Positions 1 through 8,860 of a stretch of 51,205 nt of DNA are shown here, piece after piece. Below the pieces are notes generated by a model. The model was given only the letters and a program-made list of their open reading frames with translations. It was not told where the DNA came from and searched no databases. The first letter of the stretch is position 1. Every line of letters starts with the position of its first letter. Source of the DNA: Candidatus Saccharimonadota bacterium (GTDB lineage Bacteria > Patescibacteriota > Saccharimonadia > Saccharimonadales > Saccharimonadaceae); contig JAPLYU010000001.1 of NCBI GenBank assembly GCA_026395405.1, positions 645,024 through 696,228 on the forward strand, given 5' to 3'. The translations under genes were made by a program, and so were the position numbers.

Positions 1-898
1 TTCCAAGAACCTTTTGGACTTTTTCCGTACCAATATCACTTAAAGAAACGGTGCGGTGCTTTTCATCCATAATGTAGTCTTCGGGAACTAATTTTGCTGC
101 GATTTTTGCAAATTGATAGTAGCTATCTGGGTTTTCTGCAGCGGGGGCACTTATAATTAACGGGGTACGGGCTTCGTCGATTAAGATACTGTCAACCTCA
201 TCAACAATCGCAAAGTTAAGCTCACGTTGACGCAACAATTCGACTTCGTTGACCATGTTGTCGCGGAGATAATCAAAACCAAATTCATTGTTCGTACCAT
301 AAGTTACATCTGCGGCGTAAGCTTCTTTTCTTGTAACGGGTCGCAATTTTTTCAACCTTGGATCGTCATGATGTTCATTGTCGAAGTTTGGATCGTAAAC
401 GAATGACGCATCATTTATAATAACCCCGACCGTCAAACCAAGAAAATTGTAAATACCACCCATCCAACTTGCATCACGCTGAGCTAAATAGTCATTAACG
501 GTCACAACATGGACACCCTTACCGGTTAATGCGTTAAGATAAATTGGCGCTGTTGACATTAGGGTTTTACCCTCACCGGTTTTTAACTCGGCCACTTTGC
601 CATCATGTAAAACCATCCCGCCAACCATTTGTACATCATAATGCCTCTCACCAAGGATTCTGTGGCTTACTTCACGGACTAAGGCAAACGCTTCGGGCAT
701 TATAGAATCGAGTGTTGAACCTTTTTTATGCAATTTATTTTTTAAGGCTTCAGTTTGCTTTTTTAGTTCAGGTTTTGTCATTTTTGCATATTTGTCAGAT
801 AGGGCGTTTATCGACCCGACCTTTTTTTGAAGCCCTTTTAATGTGCGCACCTGCGGGTCGCCAAATAACTTTGTTAGAACTGTATTCTTGTTTACCAT
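1..898 (-). CDS. secA: Preprotein translocase ATPase SecA, N-terminal part (runs off the window)
   Basis: SecA is the ATP-driven motor that pushes unfolded preproteins through SecYEG. About 299 codons are visible; the C-terminal part lies beyond position 1. The translation starts [14 protein letters not shown] and contains the Walker A motif GEGKT at residues 108-112 within the typical context [18 protein letters not shown], followed by the [16 protein letters not shown] block of nucleotide-binding domain 1 and the start of the preprotein cross-linking domain. The ATG at 896-898 is preceded by AAGGAG, a good ribosome binding site. The upstream neighbour is hpf, a gene pair that also occurs in Firmicutes. 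Identity is certain; only completeness is limited by the window. Confidence 0.96.
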   Translation of the reverse strand, partial: MVNKNTVLTKLFGDPQVRTLKGLQKKVGSINALSDKYAKMTKPELKKQTEALKNKLHKKGSTLDSIMPEAFALVREVSHRILGERHYDVQMVGGMVLHDGKVAELKTGEGKTLMSTAPIYLNALTGKGVHVVTVNDYLAQRDASWMGGIYNFLGLTVGVIINDASFVYDPNFDNEHHDDPRLKKLRPVTRKEAYAADVTYGTNNEFGFDYLRDNMVNEVELLRQRELNFAIVDEVDSILIDEARTPLIISAPAAENPDSYYQFAKIAAKLVPEDYIMDEKHRTVSLSDIGTEKVQKVLG

Positions 899-995
899 AA
901 CGAAAAAACTACTACTCCTTCAAAATAAAGTCCTATAACGAAATACTGCAACTTATTATAGGGCTAAAATAGCATTTTTACAAGAGGCGAAATGC

Positions 996-1367
996 CTATA
1001 ATTCGCGTTTAAAACTTTGTTTAAAACGACTCATTATCCGCCGCTTCCCAATGTGTGCAATATTCGCTTCCTTGTAGTCGCGTAGCTGTGTTCGTACTTT
1101 TGCTTCAACAATATCAATCGCTGCAAATATATTGTTAGTCGAATCTTTGGCTGTAATTAATGTACTTGGGATATTTAAAATTACCTCGACTTCATATTTA
1201 TTTCCATGATCATGATTGACTTGTTCGAGTTTTACTTCGCATGAAGCGGTTTTCCGTGCATGCCTAGGAAGATAACTGTCGAGGCGACCTATTCTTTTTA
1301 TGGCGTATTTACGCGTGGCGTCATCAACCTCATACGATATCCCACTTACTTTTATTTGTGAAATCAT
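996..1367 (-). CDS. hpf: Ribosome hibernation promoting factor, short form
   Basis: HPF/YfiA proteins bind the 30S decoding region in stationary phase and block or dimerise ribosomes. The 123-residue protein has the beta-alpha-beta-beta-beta-alpha pattern of the family, with MISQIKVSGISYEVDDATRKY at the start, the EVEVILNIPSTLITAKDSTNNIFAAID core and a basic tail. It lacks the extra C-terminal dimerisation domain of long HPF, so it is the short type. An AAGGAGG ribosome binding site lies 6-7 nt before the ATG. It sits between serS (31 nt upstream) and secA and is probably co-transcribed with serS. Confidence 0.9.
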   Translation of the reverse strand: MISQIKVSGISYEVDDATRKYAIKRIGRLDSYLPRHARKTASCEVKLEQVNHDHGNKYEVEVILNIPSTLITAKDSTNNIFAAIDIVEAKVRTQLRDYKEANIAHIGKRRIMSRFKQSFKREL

Positions 1368-1398
1368 ACTGCCCTCCTTTTGTTCAAGTTGTTTAAGT

Positions 1399-2643
1399 TT
1401 ATAGCTTCTTACGACCGTTCAAATATGGCTGTAACACCTGCGGCACAATAAACGTCCCGTCTTTATCTTGAAAATTCTCTAATACGGCAACTAATGAACG
1501 TGCCAACGACACGACAGTTCCGTTTAGTGAGTGTAGAACTTCAACTTCTCCATTTTTTCGTCTAACGCGAATATTTAAACTGCGAGTTTGATAGTCGGTA
1601 CAGTTCGAGCAACTGGTTAATTCACGATACATATTGTCGACTGGCGACCAATATTCAAGATCGTATTTTTTTGCAGCGGGCGCGCCCAAATCGCCGGCAG
1701 CAATATTCACCACGTGGTAAGGAACCCCTATTGCTTGCCAAATATCCTCTTCGTTTTTCAAAATTGCCTCGTGCATTTCAACACTTTTTTCAGGCAATGT
1801 ATAGGCGTACATTTCCAATTTGTTAAATTGATGAACCCTAAATAATCCGCGCGTAAATTTGCCGTACGTTCCTGCTTCTTTTCGATAGCATGGACTATAG
1901 CCCACATAACATATCGGCAGTTTTTCTTCGTCAATAATCTCATCCGCATGATATCCGGTCAGGGGTATTTCGGCTGTAGCAATTAATGATAAATCCTCGC
2001 CTTCGATAGCATATTCATCACTTTGGTCACTGGTGCGTGGAGCAAATCCGGCACCGGTCATTACTCGTGACGAAACCATGTGAGGAACCGTCATAAACGT
2101 AAAGCCCTTTTTGACCATAAAGTCCAAGGCAAACTGATAAATTGCATTTTCAAGTAAAGCTAAATCGCCTTTTAGAAAATAGAATTTTGCACCGGCAACC
2201 TTCGCACCACGCTCAAAATCCACCCAATCTCTGGCAACCGCAAAATCCAAATGGTCAGTCGCACCTGTTGGTTGTTCGCCGAATTTTTTCACCTCTACGC
2301 TGTCTTTTTCGCCGCCCTTTGGTACACCATCCAAGGTGACGTTCGGGATACTGTTAAGTATTTGTGAATATTCGTCGTTGATTACTTTGGTTCGCGATTC
2401 CAGCTCAACAAGCTGTTCTTTAATCTTTTTGCCTTCCGCAATTAGTTCTGGGGTGGGTTTGGTGCCTTTGGTTTTTGCAACGTTGTCGTTGCGTTTTGTT
2501 CGAAGCTCGTCAGACTGAGATAATAGTTTTCGGCGGTCGCTATCCAGCTTTAATAGCTTGCTGATATCGATGTCATAGCCTTTATCTTTGGCATTTTGTT
2601 GAACTTTATCGGCGTTTTCTCGAATGTATTTAATATCTAACAT
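1399..2643 (-). CDS. serS: Seryl-tRNA synthetase
   Basis: Class II synthetase charging tRNA-Ser (and tRNA-Sec where present). The first ~110 residues form the charged coiled-coil arm that grips the long variable arm of tRNA-Ser. The catalytic domain shows motif 2 (CYRKEAGTYGKFTRGLFR) and motif 3 near the end (LNGTVVSLARSLVAVLEN). Length 414 aa is normal. An extended -10 (TGTTACAAT) ends only 6 nt before the ATG, so the mRNA is probably leaderless. Gene order is serS-hpf-secA on the minus strand. Confidence 0.97.
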   Translation of the reverse strand: MLDIKYIRENADKVQQNAKDKGYDIDISKLLKLDSDRRKLLSQSDELRTKRNDNVAKTKGTKPTPELIAEGKKIKEQLVELESRTKVINDEYSQILNSIPNVTLDGVPKGGEKDSVEVKKFGEQPTGATDHLDFAVARDWVDFERGAKVAGAKFYFLKGDLALLENAIYQFALDFMVKKGFTFMTVPHMVSSRVMTGAGFAPRTSDQSDEYAIEGEDLSLIATAEIPLTGYHADEIIDEEKLPICYVGYSPCYRKEAGTYGKFTRGLFRVHQFNKLEMYAYTLPEKSVEMHEAILKNEEDIWQAIGVPYHVVNIAAGDLGAPAAKKYDLEYWSPVDNMYRELTSCSNCTDYQTRSLNIRVRRKNGEVEVLHSLNGTVVSLARSLVAVLENFQDKDGTFIVPQVLQPYLNGRKKL

Positions 2644-2682
2644 ACTTATATTGTAACAGAATTATATCCGTTAGTATTTACT

Positions 2683-3960
2683 TTATTCAGTCCTGAGCGC
2701 ATCAATCGGATTTAGTTTCGCTGCCTTGCGAGCAGGTAAAATCCCGGATGCTACGGATACCAAAACCAATCCTACAACAACAGCTACTACACTAACCGGG
2801 TTGAATATTAGTAGACGTATATCGCCAATATCAAGGGCTTTGCTGATAAATGGGTTCGCAATCGTTCCAGCCAGTACGGCTAGGCCACTGCCGATAACTC
2901 CACCCAAAAAACCAATCCAAGCGGCTTCTAGTTTAAATAACCTGCCGACATCCCGTCTTCGCATTCCTAATGCTTTCATTAATCCAATCTGCTGAGTTCG
3001 CTCAAGGACGCTGATATATTGAGTATTTATTATTCCAAAGATCGACGTAAGTATTGCAAGAGCACCAAAACCAAGCAAAATCCCCTGCAAAACATTAATA
3101 AACGTATTTACGGCGCCTAATATGTCGGCTGCAGTCTGTGCTTGGTAGCCTTTTTTTATTAGGACATCTTTAACCTCTTTAGCCCTCTGCTCACTGGTTG
3201 TTCGCACCGAAGCCACAGCAAAATCATCATAACTTTGTGTACCAATGTTTATGTAGTCGTACATTGCCCGAGCAGAGCTGCTGGAAACCAGTAGTGAGCT
3301 TTGGGACCTAAATGCTAATCCCGACTTACTACTGACTGCCTTGACTATGAAAGGAAAAGTTTTTGTTTGATGAGCCGAGATTGGCGCTGTTAGTTTATCG
3401 GTAATAATTTCTACGTTTTTTCCTATTGCATCTTGGTTATTCTTAAAACCAAGTGCCGGCACATATTCTTCAGTCAAAACTATTTCGTTGTCGGCCAAAT
3501 TACCACTAACCGACCCAGCGGCATATTTTAACGTTACGCTAGGGCTGAAGGCACTAATGGACGCAAGGTATTTATCTTGACCTGCTCGAGTAATATATTT
3601 AATTTGTGGATTATAGTTTGGAGTTACAGATACGACTCCGTCAATCTTCTGAATCTCATTCAGGTCGGTCCGGGTCAATAACTCCCCTGAAAAAAATGCT
3701 GTCGAAGCGCTGACAATATTGCTAGAGTATTTTGTTGGTCCTTTTTGAGATTTTGGAGGGGATTTTTGCACGCTTAGCTCTTTAACATCAGTGTTTGCGC
3801 TAACGATTTGGTCTGTATACGATCTTCCGCCGGCGCCGGCTGCAAGTGATAAGGTTATTGTAAACGCCCCAACGGCAATAGCCAAACTCGTCAGGATGGT
3901 TCGCGACTTGGCTTGTTTTAGGCTTCGACCAGCCCTAATAACTATGCTTTGAATCTTCAT
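2683..3960 (-). CDS. ABC transporter permease, MacB/FtsX type
   Basis: 425-residue membrane subunit of a MacB-like exporter or mechanotransmission complex. One N-terminal membrane segment (about residues 20-42, ILTSLAIAVGAFTITLSLAAG), a large extracellular MacB core domain (about 45-290), then three membrane segments typical of FtsX-like permeases (about 300-420). I chose the ATG at 3958-3960 because it forms an ATGA overlap with the stop of the upstream ATPase gene; the longer open frame would run far into that gene. Substrate unknown; MacB-type systems in monoderms export peptides or sense envelope stress. Confidence 0.88.
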   Translation of the reverse strand: MKIQSIVIRAGRSLKQAKSRTILTSLAIAVGAFTITLSLAAGAGGRSYTDQIVSANTDVKELSVQKSPPKSQKGPTKYSSNIVSASTAFFSGELLTRTDLNEIQKIDGVVSVTPNYNPQIKYITRAGQDKYLASISAFSPSVTLKYAAGSVSGNLADNEIVLTEEYVPALGFKNNQDAIGKNVEIITDKLTAPISAHQTKTFPFIVKAVSSKSGLAFRSQSSLLVSSSSARAMYDYINIGTQSYDDFAVASVRTTSEQRAKEVKDVLIKKGYQAQTAADILGAVNTFINVLQGILLGFGALAILTSIFGIINTQYISVLERTQQIGLMKALGMRRRDVGRLFKLEAAWIGFLGGVIGSGLAVLAGTIANPFISKALDIGDIRLLIFNPVSVVAVVVGLVLVSVASGILPARKAAKLNPIDALRTE

Positions 3961-4640
3961 TTCTTTTTCCTTTTTATTGAGTCGATTACGCCGTCCTTTA
4001 TGTGAATTTGGATGTCGCACCTTTCTGAGAGTTCGGGATCATGAGTCACTAAAATCAAGGTTACTTTAAATTTTCTATGATAATTAAACAACAGGTTTTC
4101 AATAACTCCGCCAGTAACACTGTCCAGATTGCCGGTTGGTTCGTCAGCAAATAAAATCTTGGGGCTATTAACTATTGCCCGGGCAACTGCCAATCGTTGT
4201 TTTTGCCCACCGGATAAGTCACGGGCACGCGATTTTTTCTTGTCGATTAGTTCTACCGCCTTCAAGGCCGCTTCTACGCGGACTCTTCGTCTAGAAATTG
4301 AGACATCGGCAATCTCCAACGGTAAACTTACATTATTATAACAACTCTCATTCCCCTGAACGAAAAAACTTTGAAAAATAAAACTCATTTTTCGTGATCT
4401 AAATTTGTCGACTTCTTTGGTTTTTAACCTTAAAATATCGTTGCCATCAATTATTACCTGGCCAGTTTGAGGTTTGTCCAGTCCACTCATCACATGCATC
4501 AATGTCGACTTACCACTACCAGATTTACCCAAAATAGCTACGCTTGCTCCGTCAGGTATTGTAAAACTTACATCAGATAACGCTTTAAATTCGTTGTCCT
4601 TTTTACCATATATCTTAGTAACACCCTTCACCTCAATCAT
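3957..4640 (-). CDS. ABC transporter ATP-binding protein, MacB/LolD type
   Basis: ATPase partner of the adjacent permease. Walker A GKSGSGKST at residues 38-46, Q-loop around residue 90, signature LSGGQ at 142-146, Walker B ILFADE at 162-167 and the switch histidine in LVTHD. 227 aa is the usual size of this subfamily. The stop overlaps the permease start (ATGA), so the two are translationally coupled. An extended -10 box (TGGTATGAT) ends 6 nt before the ATG, suggesting a leaderless two-gene transcript. Confidence 0.93.
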   Translation of the reverse strand: MIEVKGVTKIYGKKDNEFKALSDVSFTIPDGASVAILGKSGSGKSTLMHVMSGLDKPQTGQVIIDGNDILRLKTKEVDKFRSRKMSFIFQSFFVQGNESCYNNVSLPLEIADVSISRRRVRVEAALKAVELIDKKKSRARDLSGGQKQRLAVARAIVNSPKILFADEPTGNLDSVTGGVIENLLFNYHRKFKVTLILVTHDPELSERCDIQIHIKDGVIDSIKRKKK

Positions 4641-4702
4641 ACATATATCATACCACGTTAAGTAATGGCGCGCGTATCAGCTGGCTCTATTAAAATATAG
4701 AT

Positions 4703-6214
4703 TTAATGTAGTTTTATATCCGGATAAATATCGCGGGTCGTATTATCAATTTCAGCCCGAAGCTGAGGGAATGGCACCCCCTCGCGCGCCGTCACGCCTT
4801 CAAATACCCAAAATACTCGTTCGCTATTACCCCAGCCGCAAGCCGGAGGCATGCCATATTCTAACATTTCAACAAAATCAATATCCAACATCATAGCTTC
4901 ATCGTCACCCGCTTCACGTAGATTTTGTTGCTCCACAAATCTATCTAATTGATCGACTGGGTCGTTAAGCTCTGAAAAGCCATTGCCTAGTTCAGATCCG
5001 GCGATTATTGGTTGAAATCTTTGGACTGTCCTGTCGTCATCGGGGTTTGCTTTTGATAATGGGCTAATAAACTTTGGTGTGTTAACCAACCAGATTGGTC
5101 CCGCAACATCTTTGCGGATATTTTTCCATAGCTTGTCTATTCCACGCGCCCGGTTTTCAGTTTGCTGGACTTCGAGTTTATTATCGGCCAAGGCTTTCTT
5201 AATGTCATCGAGCGAGCTGTCGAAAACATCAATGTTATATCGATCCTTAATAACAGTAGAATAATCCCATTTTTCCCAGACTTTACCCATATCGACATCC
5301 ATGTCGTTTATGTGGAATTGTAACTTACCAAATGTTTGCTCTAAAACATACCTATACATATCCTCGATAAACTTCATGCCATCATTCCAATCTGCATATG
5401 CCCAATACCACTCCATCGCAATATGCTCTGGCAGATGTTCGTCGCTGTAGTTTTCGTTTCTAAACCGTGGGCCTAAATCATATACTTTTTCGAAACCACC
5501 GCCCAAAAGGCGTTTTAATGGCAGTTCTTGACTGATTCTAAGGTAAAAGTCCTGGTCTAGCGCATCCATATGGGTTACAAACGGGTTAGCATCTGCACCA
5601 CCGGTTGTATGTTCCAAAACCGGGATGTTTATTTCTAAAAAGCCGTTCTGATTCAAAAAGTCACGGGTTGCCTGCCAGAACTTACTTCGCCTAATAAATC
5701 GGTCGCGAACATTTTGATTGATATTCATATCGATATATCTTCGGCGTAAGCGTTCTTCTTTATTCGTAAATCCATCAATAGCACTTGGCATTGGCCTGAT
5801 GGCTTTTGTCAGCAATCGAAGCTTTACGACTTCAACTGAAATTTCGTCGGTTTTGCTTTTGATGACTTTTCCAGTTGCTTCGACAAAATCACCAGTATCT
5901 AGTAGGGGTAATTCTGTAATTCCAATTTGAGAATTTTTCGCATCCAGACCTTCAACTATTCCGGTTTGCAGAAAAAGTTGAATTTGGCCACTAAAATCCC
6001 GAACGACAACAAAGGCAAGTTTCCCAAATTTTCGAATTCCGATAATCCTGCCCGCAACCGTAACGGTTTGGCCGTTCAAGCTTTCAAAACGGGACTTTAT
6101 ATCTGATGTATTATGTGTGCGATGAGATTCGGGTGGGAAAGGATTGATTCCCATGTCTTTTAGGACTTTTAGTTTCCGTATCCGCTCATCGCGAAAATCT
6201 TTTAGTGTCGCCAT
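4703..6214 (-). CDS. lysS: Lysyl-tRNA synthetase, class II
   Basis: Charges tRNA-Lys. 503 aa, with an OB-fold anticodon domain (about residues 50-150) and a class II core: FRNENYSDEHLPEHIAMEWYWAY (motif 2 region, split here as FRNENYSDEH and HIAMEWYWAY) and ELGNGFSELNDP, a LysRS hallmark. Motif 3 reads GWGNSERVFW rather than the usual GLGIGIDR, keeping the arginine but losing several glycines. An extended -10 (TGCTATAAT) ends 9 nt before the ATG, giving at most a very short leader. Followed by nothing on the same strand for 63 nt. Confidence 0.95.
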   Translation of the reverse strand: MATLKDFRDERIRKLKVLKDMGINPFPPESHRTHNTSDIKSRFESLNGQTVTVAGRIIGIRKFGKLAFVVVRDFSGQIQLFLQTGIVEGLDAKNSQIGITELPLLDTGDFVEATGKVIKSKTDEISVEVVKLRLLTKAIRPMPSAIDGFTNKEERLRRRYIDMNINQNVRDRFIRRSKFWQATRDFLNQNGFLEINIPVLEHTTGGADANPFVTHMDALDQDFYLRISQELPLKRLLGGGFEKVYDLGPRFRNENYSDEHLPEHIAMEWYWAYADWNDGMKFIEDMYRYVLEQTFGKLQFHINDMDVDMGKVWEKWDYSTVIKDRYNIDVFDSSLDDIKKALADNKLEVQQTENRARGIDKLWKNIRKDVAGPIWLVNTPKFISPLSKANPDDDRTVQRFQPIIAGSELGNGFSELNDPVDQLDRFVEQQNLREAGDDEAMMLDIDFVEMLEYGMPPACGWGNSERVFWVFEGVTAREGVPFPQLRAEIDNTTRDIYPDIKLH

Positions 6215-6268
6215 ATCCGCTACATTATAGCATAATCTTATCTTAAATTCGTTAAATCAGTCAGGATA

Positions 6269-6724
6269 TTAACAAATACTTAGGATTTCGTAATTAACTC
6301 GCCCCTTGGCTGTTTCAATAGTAGCCTTTTCGCCAACTTTTTTACCGAACAAGGCTGCTCCAATCGGTGATTCGTTGCTAATTCTGCCTTCCATTGGATC
6401 GGCCTCGACAGGGCCAACTATTGTATAGACAAATCGTTTTTTACCATTCTTCAATTCAACTTTATTTCCCAGAGCAATTTTTGTTTTATTGCCGTTTTTA
6501 ATAATTTCAGCATTTAACAAAATATCTTCGATTTCAGCTATTCTAGTTTCGATTAAACCCTGTTCTTCGCGAGCAACGTCGTATTCTGCGTTTTCGCTTA
6601 AATCGCCAAAATCACGGGCTTCTGCAATTTTTGCGGCTATTTCGCTACGATGACCCTTAAGAGACTTGAGTTCAACCTCAAGTTCTTGCCTTCCCTGTTT
6701 TGTAATCATAAATGATTTTTTCAT
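6269..6724 (-). CDS. greA: Transcription elongation factor GreA
   Basis: Gre factors enter the RNA polymerase secondary channel and stimulate cleavage of backtracked RNA. The 151-residue protein has the N-terminal coiled-coil with the acidic tip DFGDLSENAEYD (catalytic acidic residues) and the C-terminal FKBP-like domain (VGPVEADPMEGRISNESPIG). I chose the ATG at 6722-6724 (MKKSFMITKQG) because AAGGAA lies 7-8 nt upstream; an in-frame ATG 18 codons further upstream adds unconserved residues. Confidence 0.94.
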   Translation of the reverse strand: MKKSFMITKQGRQELEVELKSLKGHRSEIAAKIAEARDFGDLSENAEYDVAREEQGLIETRIAEIEDILLNAEIIKNGNKTKIALGNKVELKNGKKRFVYTIVGPVEADPMEGRISNESPIGAALFGKKVGEKATIETAKGRVNYEILSIC

Positions 6725-6810
6725 AAATATTTCCTTGTTTTCGACAAATAGCGTTCTATTCGCCTGCTTAAACACCATATATAGCGTTTATTATACAAAA
6801 CTTTATACAA

Positions 6811-8055
6811 TCAGCCTAGTTTAGCAAGCAGTTGTTCGCGTGTCAACACGATTTTTTCTCCATTTTTTCGCTCAACAAGCTCATATTGATTGTTTTCCAG
6901 CATTCTATCACTTACGGTCACTCGATAAGGTATGCCGATTAGTTCACTATCTGCGAATTTTTGTCCCGGATGGATGTCACGATCATCGTACAAAACTTCA
7001 AAACCTTTGTCAGTTAACTCTTTGTATAGACCGTCTGCGTGTGTAGTCGCCTCATCGCCACCGATGCGTAACAGATAGATTTTATACGGAGATATATTTT
7101 CTGGCCAGACAAGACCTTTTTCATCACTGAACTTTTCGACCATAACGCCCATCAACCGAGTAACGCCGATGCCATATGATCCAAAATATACGAATTTCTT
7201 GGTTCCATCGCTGTCTGTAAAAGAAAAATCCGTGTCTTCGCTTTTTTTGGTACCAAAATTAAAGATATTGCCGACCTCGGCAGTTTTAACTTTTTCAAGC
7301 TCATCTCGATTTATTCCAAGCTTACTTAGGTTTTCGTCGTCCATAACATCTTCGTTAATCGCAATATTTTTACCTCTGTGCAAATATATGGTATCCTCAC
7401 CAGCATCACAGATTGTCTGAAATTCATGACTAAACTGCGTAAAAGCCCCGCCACTGGCAAATGTCATGTAGGTGTCGTCTTTTAGACCTAAACGCTCAAA
7501 TACGCGGTTATACGCGTCTATAGTGTCGTTATAAAACTGGGTGTGTTGCTGTTCGTCCTTGCTGCAAGAATACATATCTTTCATTACAAATTCACGGCCG
7601 CGCATAATTCCACTTTTTGAGCGTAGCTCATTTCGGAATTTTGTCTGAAATTGATAAACATTTATTGGTAAATCTTTGTAACTTGCCAGATAATCCTTTA
7701 GCATTTCTATAATCGCCTCTTCGTGAGACCAAGCAAAACCAACATCTGTGCCGTCTTTTAATTTAGATTTGAACCACATATCAACGACTTTGTCGTCCCA
7801 ACGCCCCGTTATATCCCAAGTTTCTTTTTTTTGAAGGCTGCTCATAATTAATTCTTGGCCGCCTACAGCATCCATTTCTTCACGAATAATTTGCTTGATT
7901 TTTTCAAGAACCCTTAGACCTAAAGGAGAATATACATACACCCCCGACATGACCTTGCTAATAAAACCCGCCCGGATTAATAACTGGGCATTTTTTGCAA
8001 TTTCACCTGCTGGTATGTTTTTGCTGGTTTTTGTAAATAATTTTGAAACGCGCAT
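6811..8055 (-). CDS. proS: Prolyl-tRNA synthetase without full INS editing domain
   Basis: Charges tRNA-Pro. Bacterial-type class II core: PLGLRVLEKIKQIIREEMD (motif 1 region), FRNELRSKSGIMRGREFVMKD (motif 2, split as FRNELRSKSG / MRGREFVMKD), YGIGVTRLMGVMVE (motif 3) and a C-terminal anticodon domain. At 414 aa it is about 150 residues shorter than usual bacterial ProRS: between motifs 2 and 3 only a short segment (about residues 215-275) replaces the ~180-residue INS domain that removes mischarged Ala. Its stop is 2 nt from the next gene's region, in a run with CPBP and rseP-like genes. Confidence 0.95.
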   Translation of the reverse strand: MRVSKLFTKTSKNIPAGEIAKNAQLLIRAGFISKVMSGVYVYSPLGLRVLEKIKQIIREEMDAVGGQELIMSSLQKKETWDITGRWDDKVVDMWFKSKLKDGTDVGFAWSHEEAIIEMLKDYLASYKDLPINVYQFQTKFRNELRSKSGIMRGREFVMKDMYSCSKDEQQHTQFYNDTIDAYNRVFERLGLKDDTYMTFASGGAFTQFSHEFQTICDAGEDTIYLHRGKNIAINEDVMDDENLSKLGINRDELEKVKTAEVGNIFNFGTKKSEDTDFSFTDSDGTKKFVYFGSYGIGVTRLMGVMVEKFSDEKGLVWPENISPYKIYLLRIGGDEATTHADGLYKELTDKGFEVLYDDRDIHPGQKFADSELIGIPYRVTVSDRMLENNQYELVERKNGEKIVLTREQLLAKLG

Positions 8056-8056
8056 A

Positions 8057-8860
8057 TTACTTACCTAGTGTAACCAATAGTAGTGGAGAAATAAAGTACA
8101 GATAAAAAGCAATTCCATTTTTTAGCATGTGAAGCAGGATTGATGACCAAATATTACCCGTAACAACACGAAGTAGACACAAAATAATACTCAAAGCAAA
8201 GGTATCTATTGCCAAGTTCCACGCAAGTGAGCCAGAGTTTACCAGATGAAATAGTCCGAACACTAAACTTGTTACAAGGATTGCTAACCAAACTGGAACA
8301 AATTTTTTTAATTTCCCAAACAAATAACCCCTGAATAAAATCTCTTCGGCGATTGGTGCAATAATCACTAGTGACAGGAAAGCCAAAATAAACTGATATT
8401 GAAATACAACGTCGCTAAAACCAACGTCTTGTTTTTGATCGATATTAAAACCGGGTCCCAATCGAGACAATGTATATAGTAATATCGCAGAAAGTAATAA
8501 ATAAACAATTAACCCAGCTGGAGAAATCAGAATATCTTTCCAGGTCGGATACCGCGTAATCCCGAGGTCTAATCTGGTTGTTTTAATTTTTTTTACAAAA
8601 TATGGCAAACCGATAACCAGCAAAATAGTCAACAGGTACACGATAACTGTAAATACGGTTTCCAAAACTGTTGTGTTGGCAAATTCCAGGGGAATATTTA
8701 TTTGTACCATCAACCACATAAATAACTCTACGAATATTTGAGCAGCAAAAAAACATACCGCAATCCAAGCGGGGAGCACAAAAACCATCCACCAATATTT
8801 ATAGGAAACGGCTGAACCGCTATTTTCGTCTGTTACTGATTTAGAAGAATTTTGCGACAT
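8057..8860 (-). CDS. CPBP (CAAX/ABI) family intramembrane metalloprotease
   Basis: About eight hydrophobic segments and the family motifs EEILFRGYLFGKL (glutamate pair, motif 1), a phenylalanine/histidine motif in FGLFHLVNSG, and a late conserved segment near NIWSSILLHMLKNG. CPBP proteins cleave prenylated or other membrane substrates, or act in immunity to bacteriocins; substrate unknown here. The ATG at 8858-8860 is preferred over an in-frame TTG two codons upstream. It overlaps the end of the upstream M50 protease gene by 20 nt, so the two membrane proteases are probably co-translated, and is followed closely by proS. Confidence 0.85.
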   Translation of the reverse strand: MSQNSSKSVTDENSGSAVSYKYWWMVFVLPAWIAVCFFAAQIFVELFMWLMVQINIPLEFANTTVLETVFTVIVYLLTILLVIGLPYFVKKIKTTRLDLGITRYPTWKDILISPAGLIVYLLLSAILLYTLSRLGPGFNIDQKQDVGFSDVVFQYQFILAFLSLVIIAPIAEEILFRGYLFGKLKKFVPVWLAILVTSLVFGLFHLVNSGSLAWNLAIDTFALSIILCLLRVVTGNIWSSILLHMLKNGIAFYLYFISPLLLVTLGK

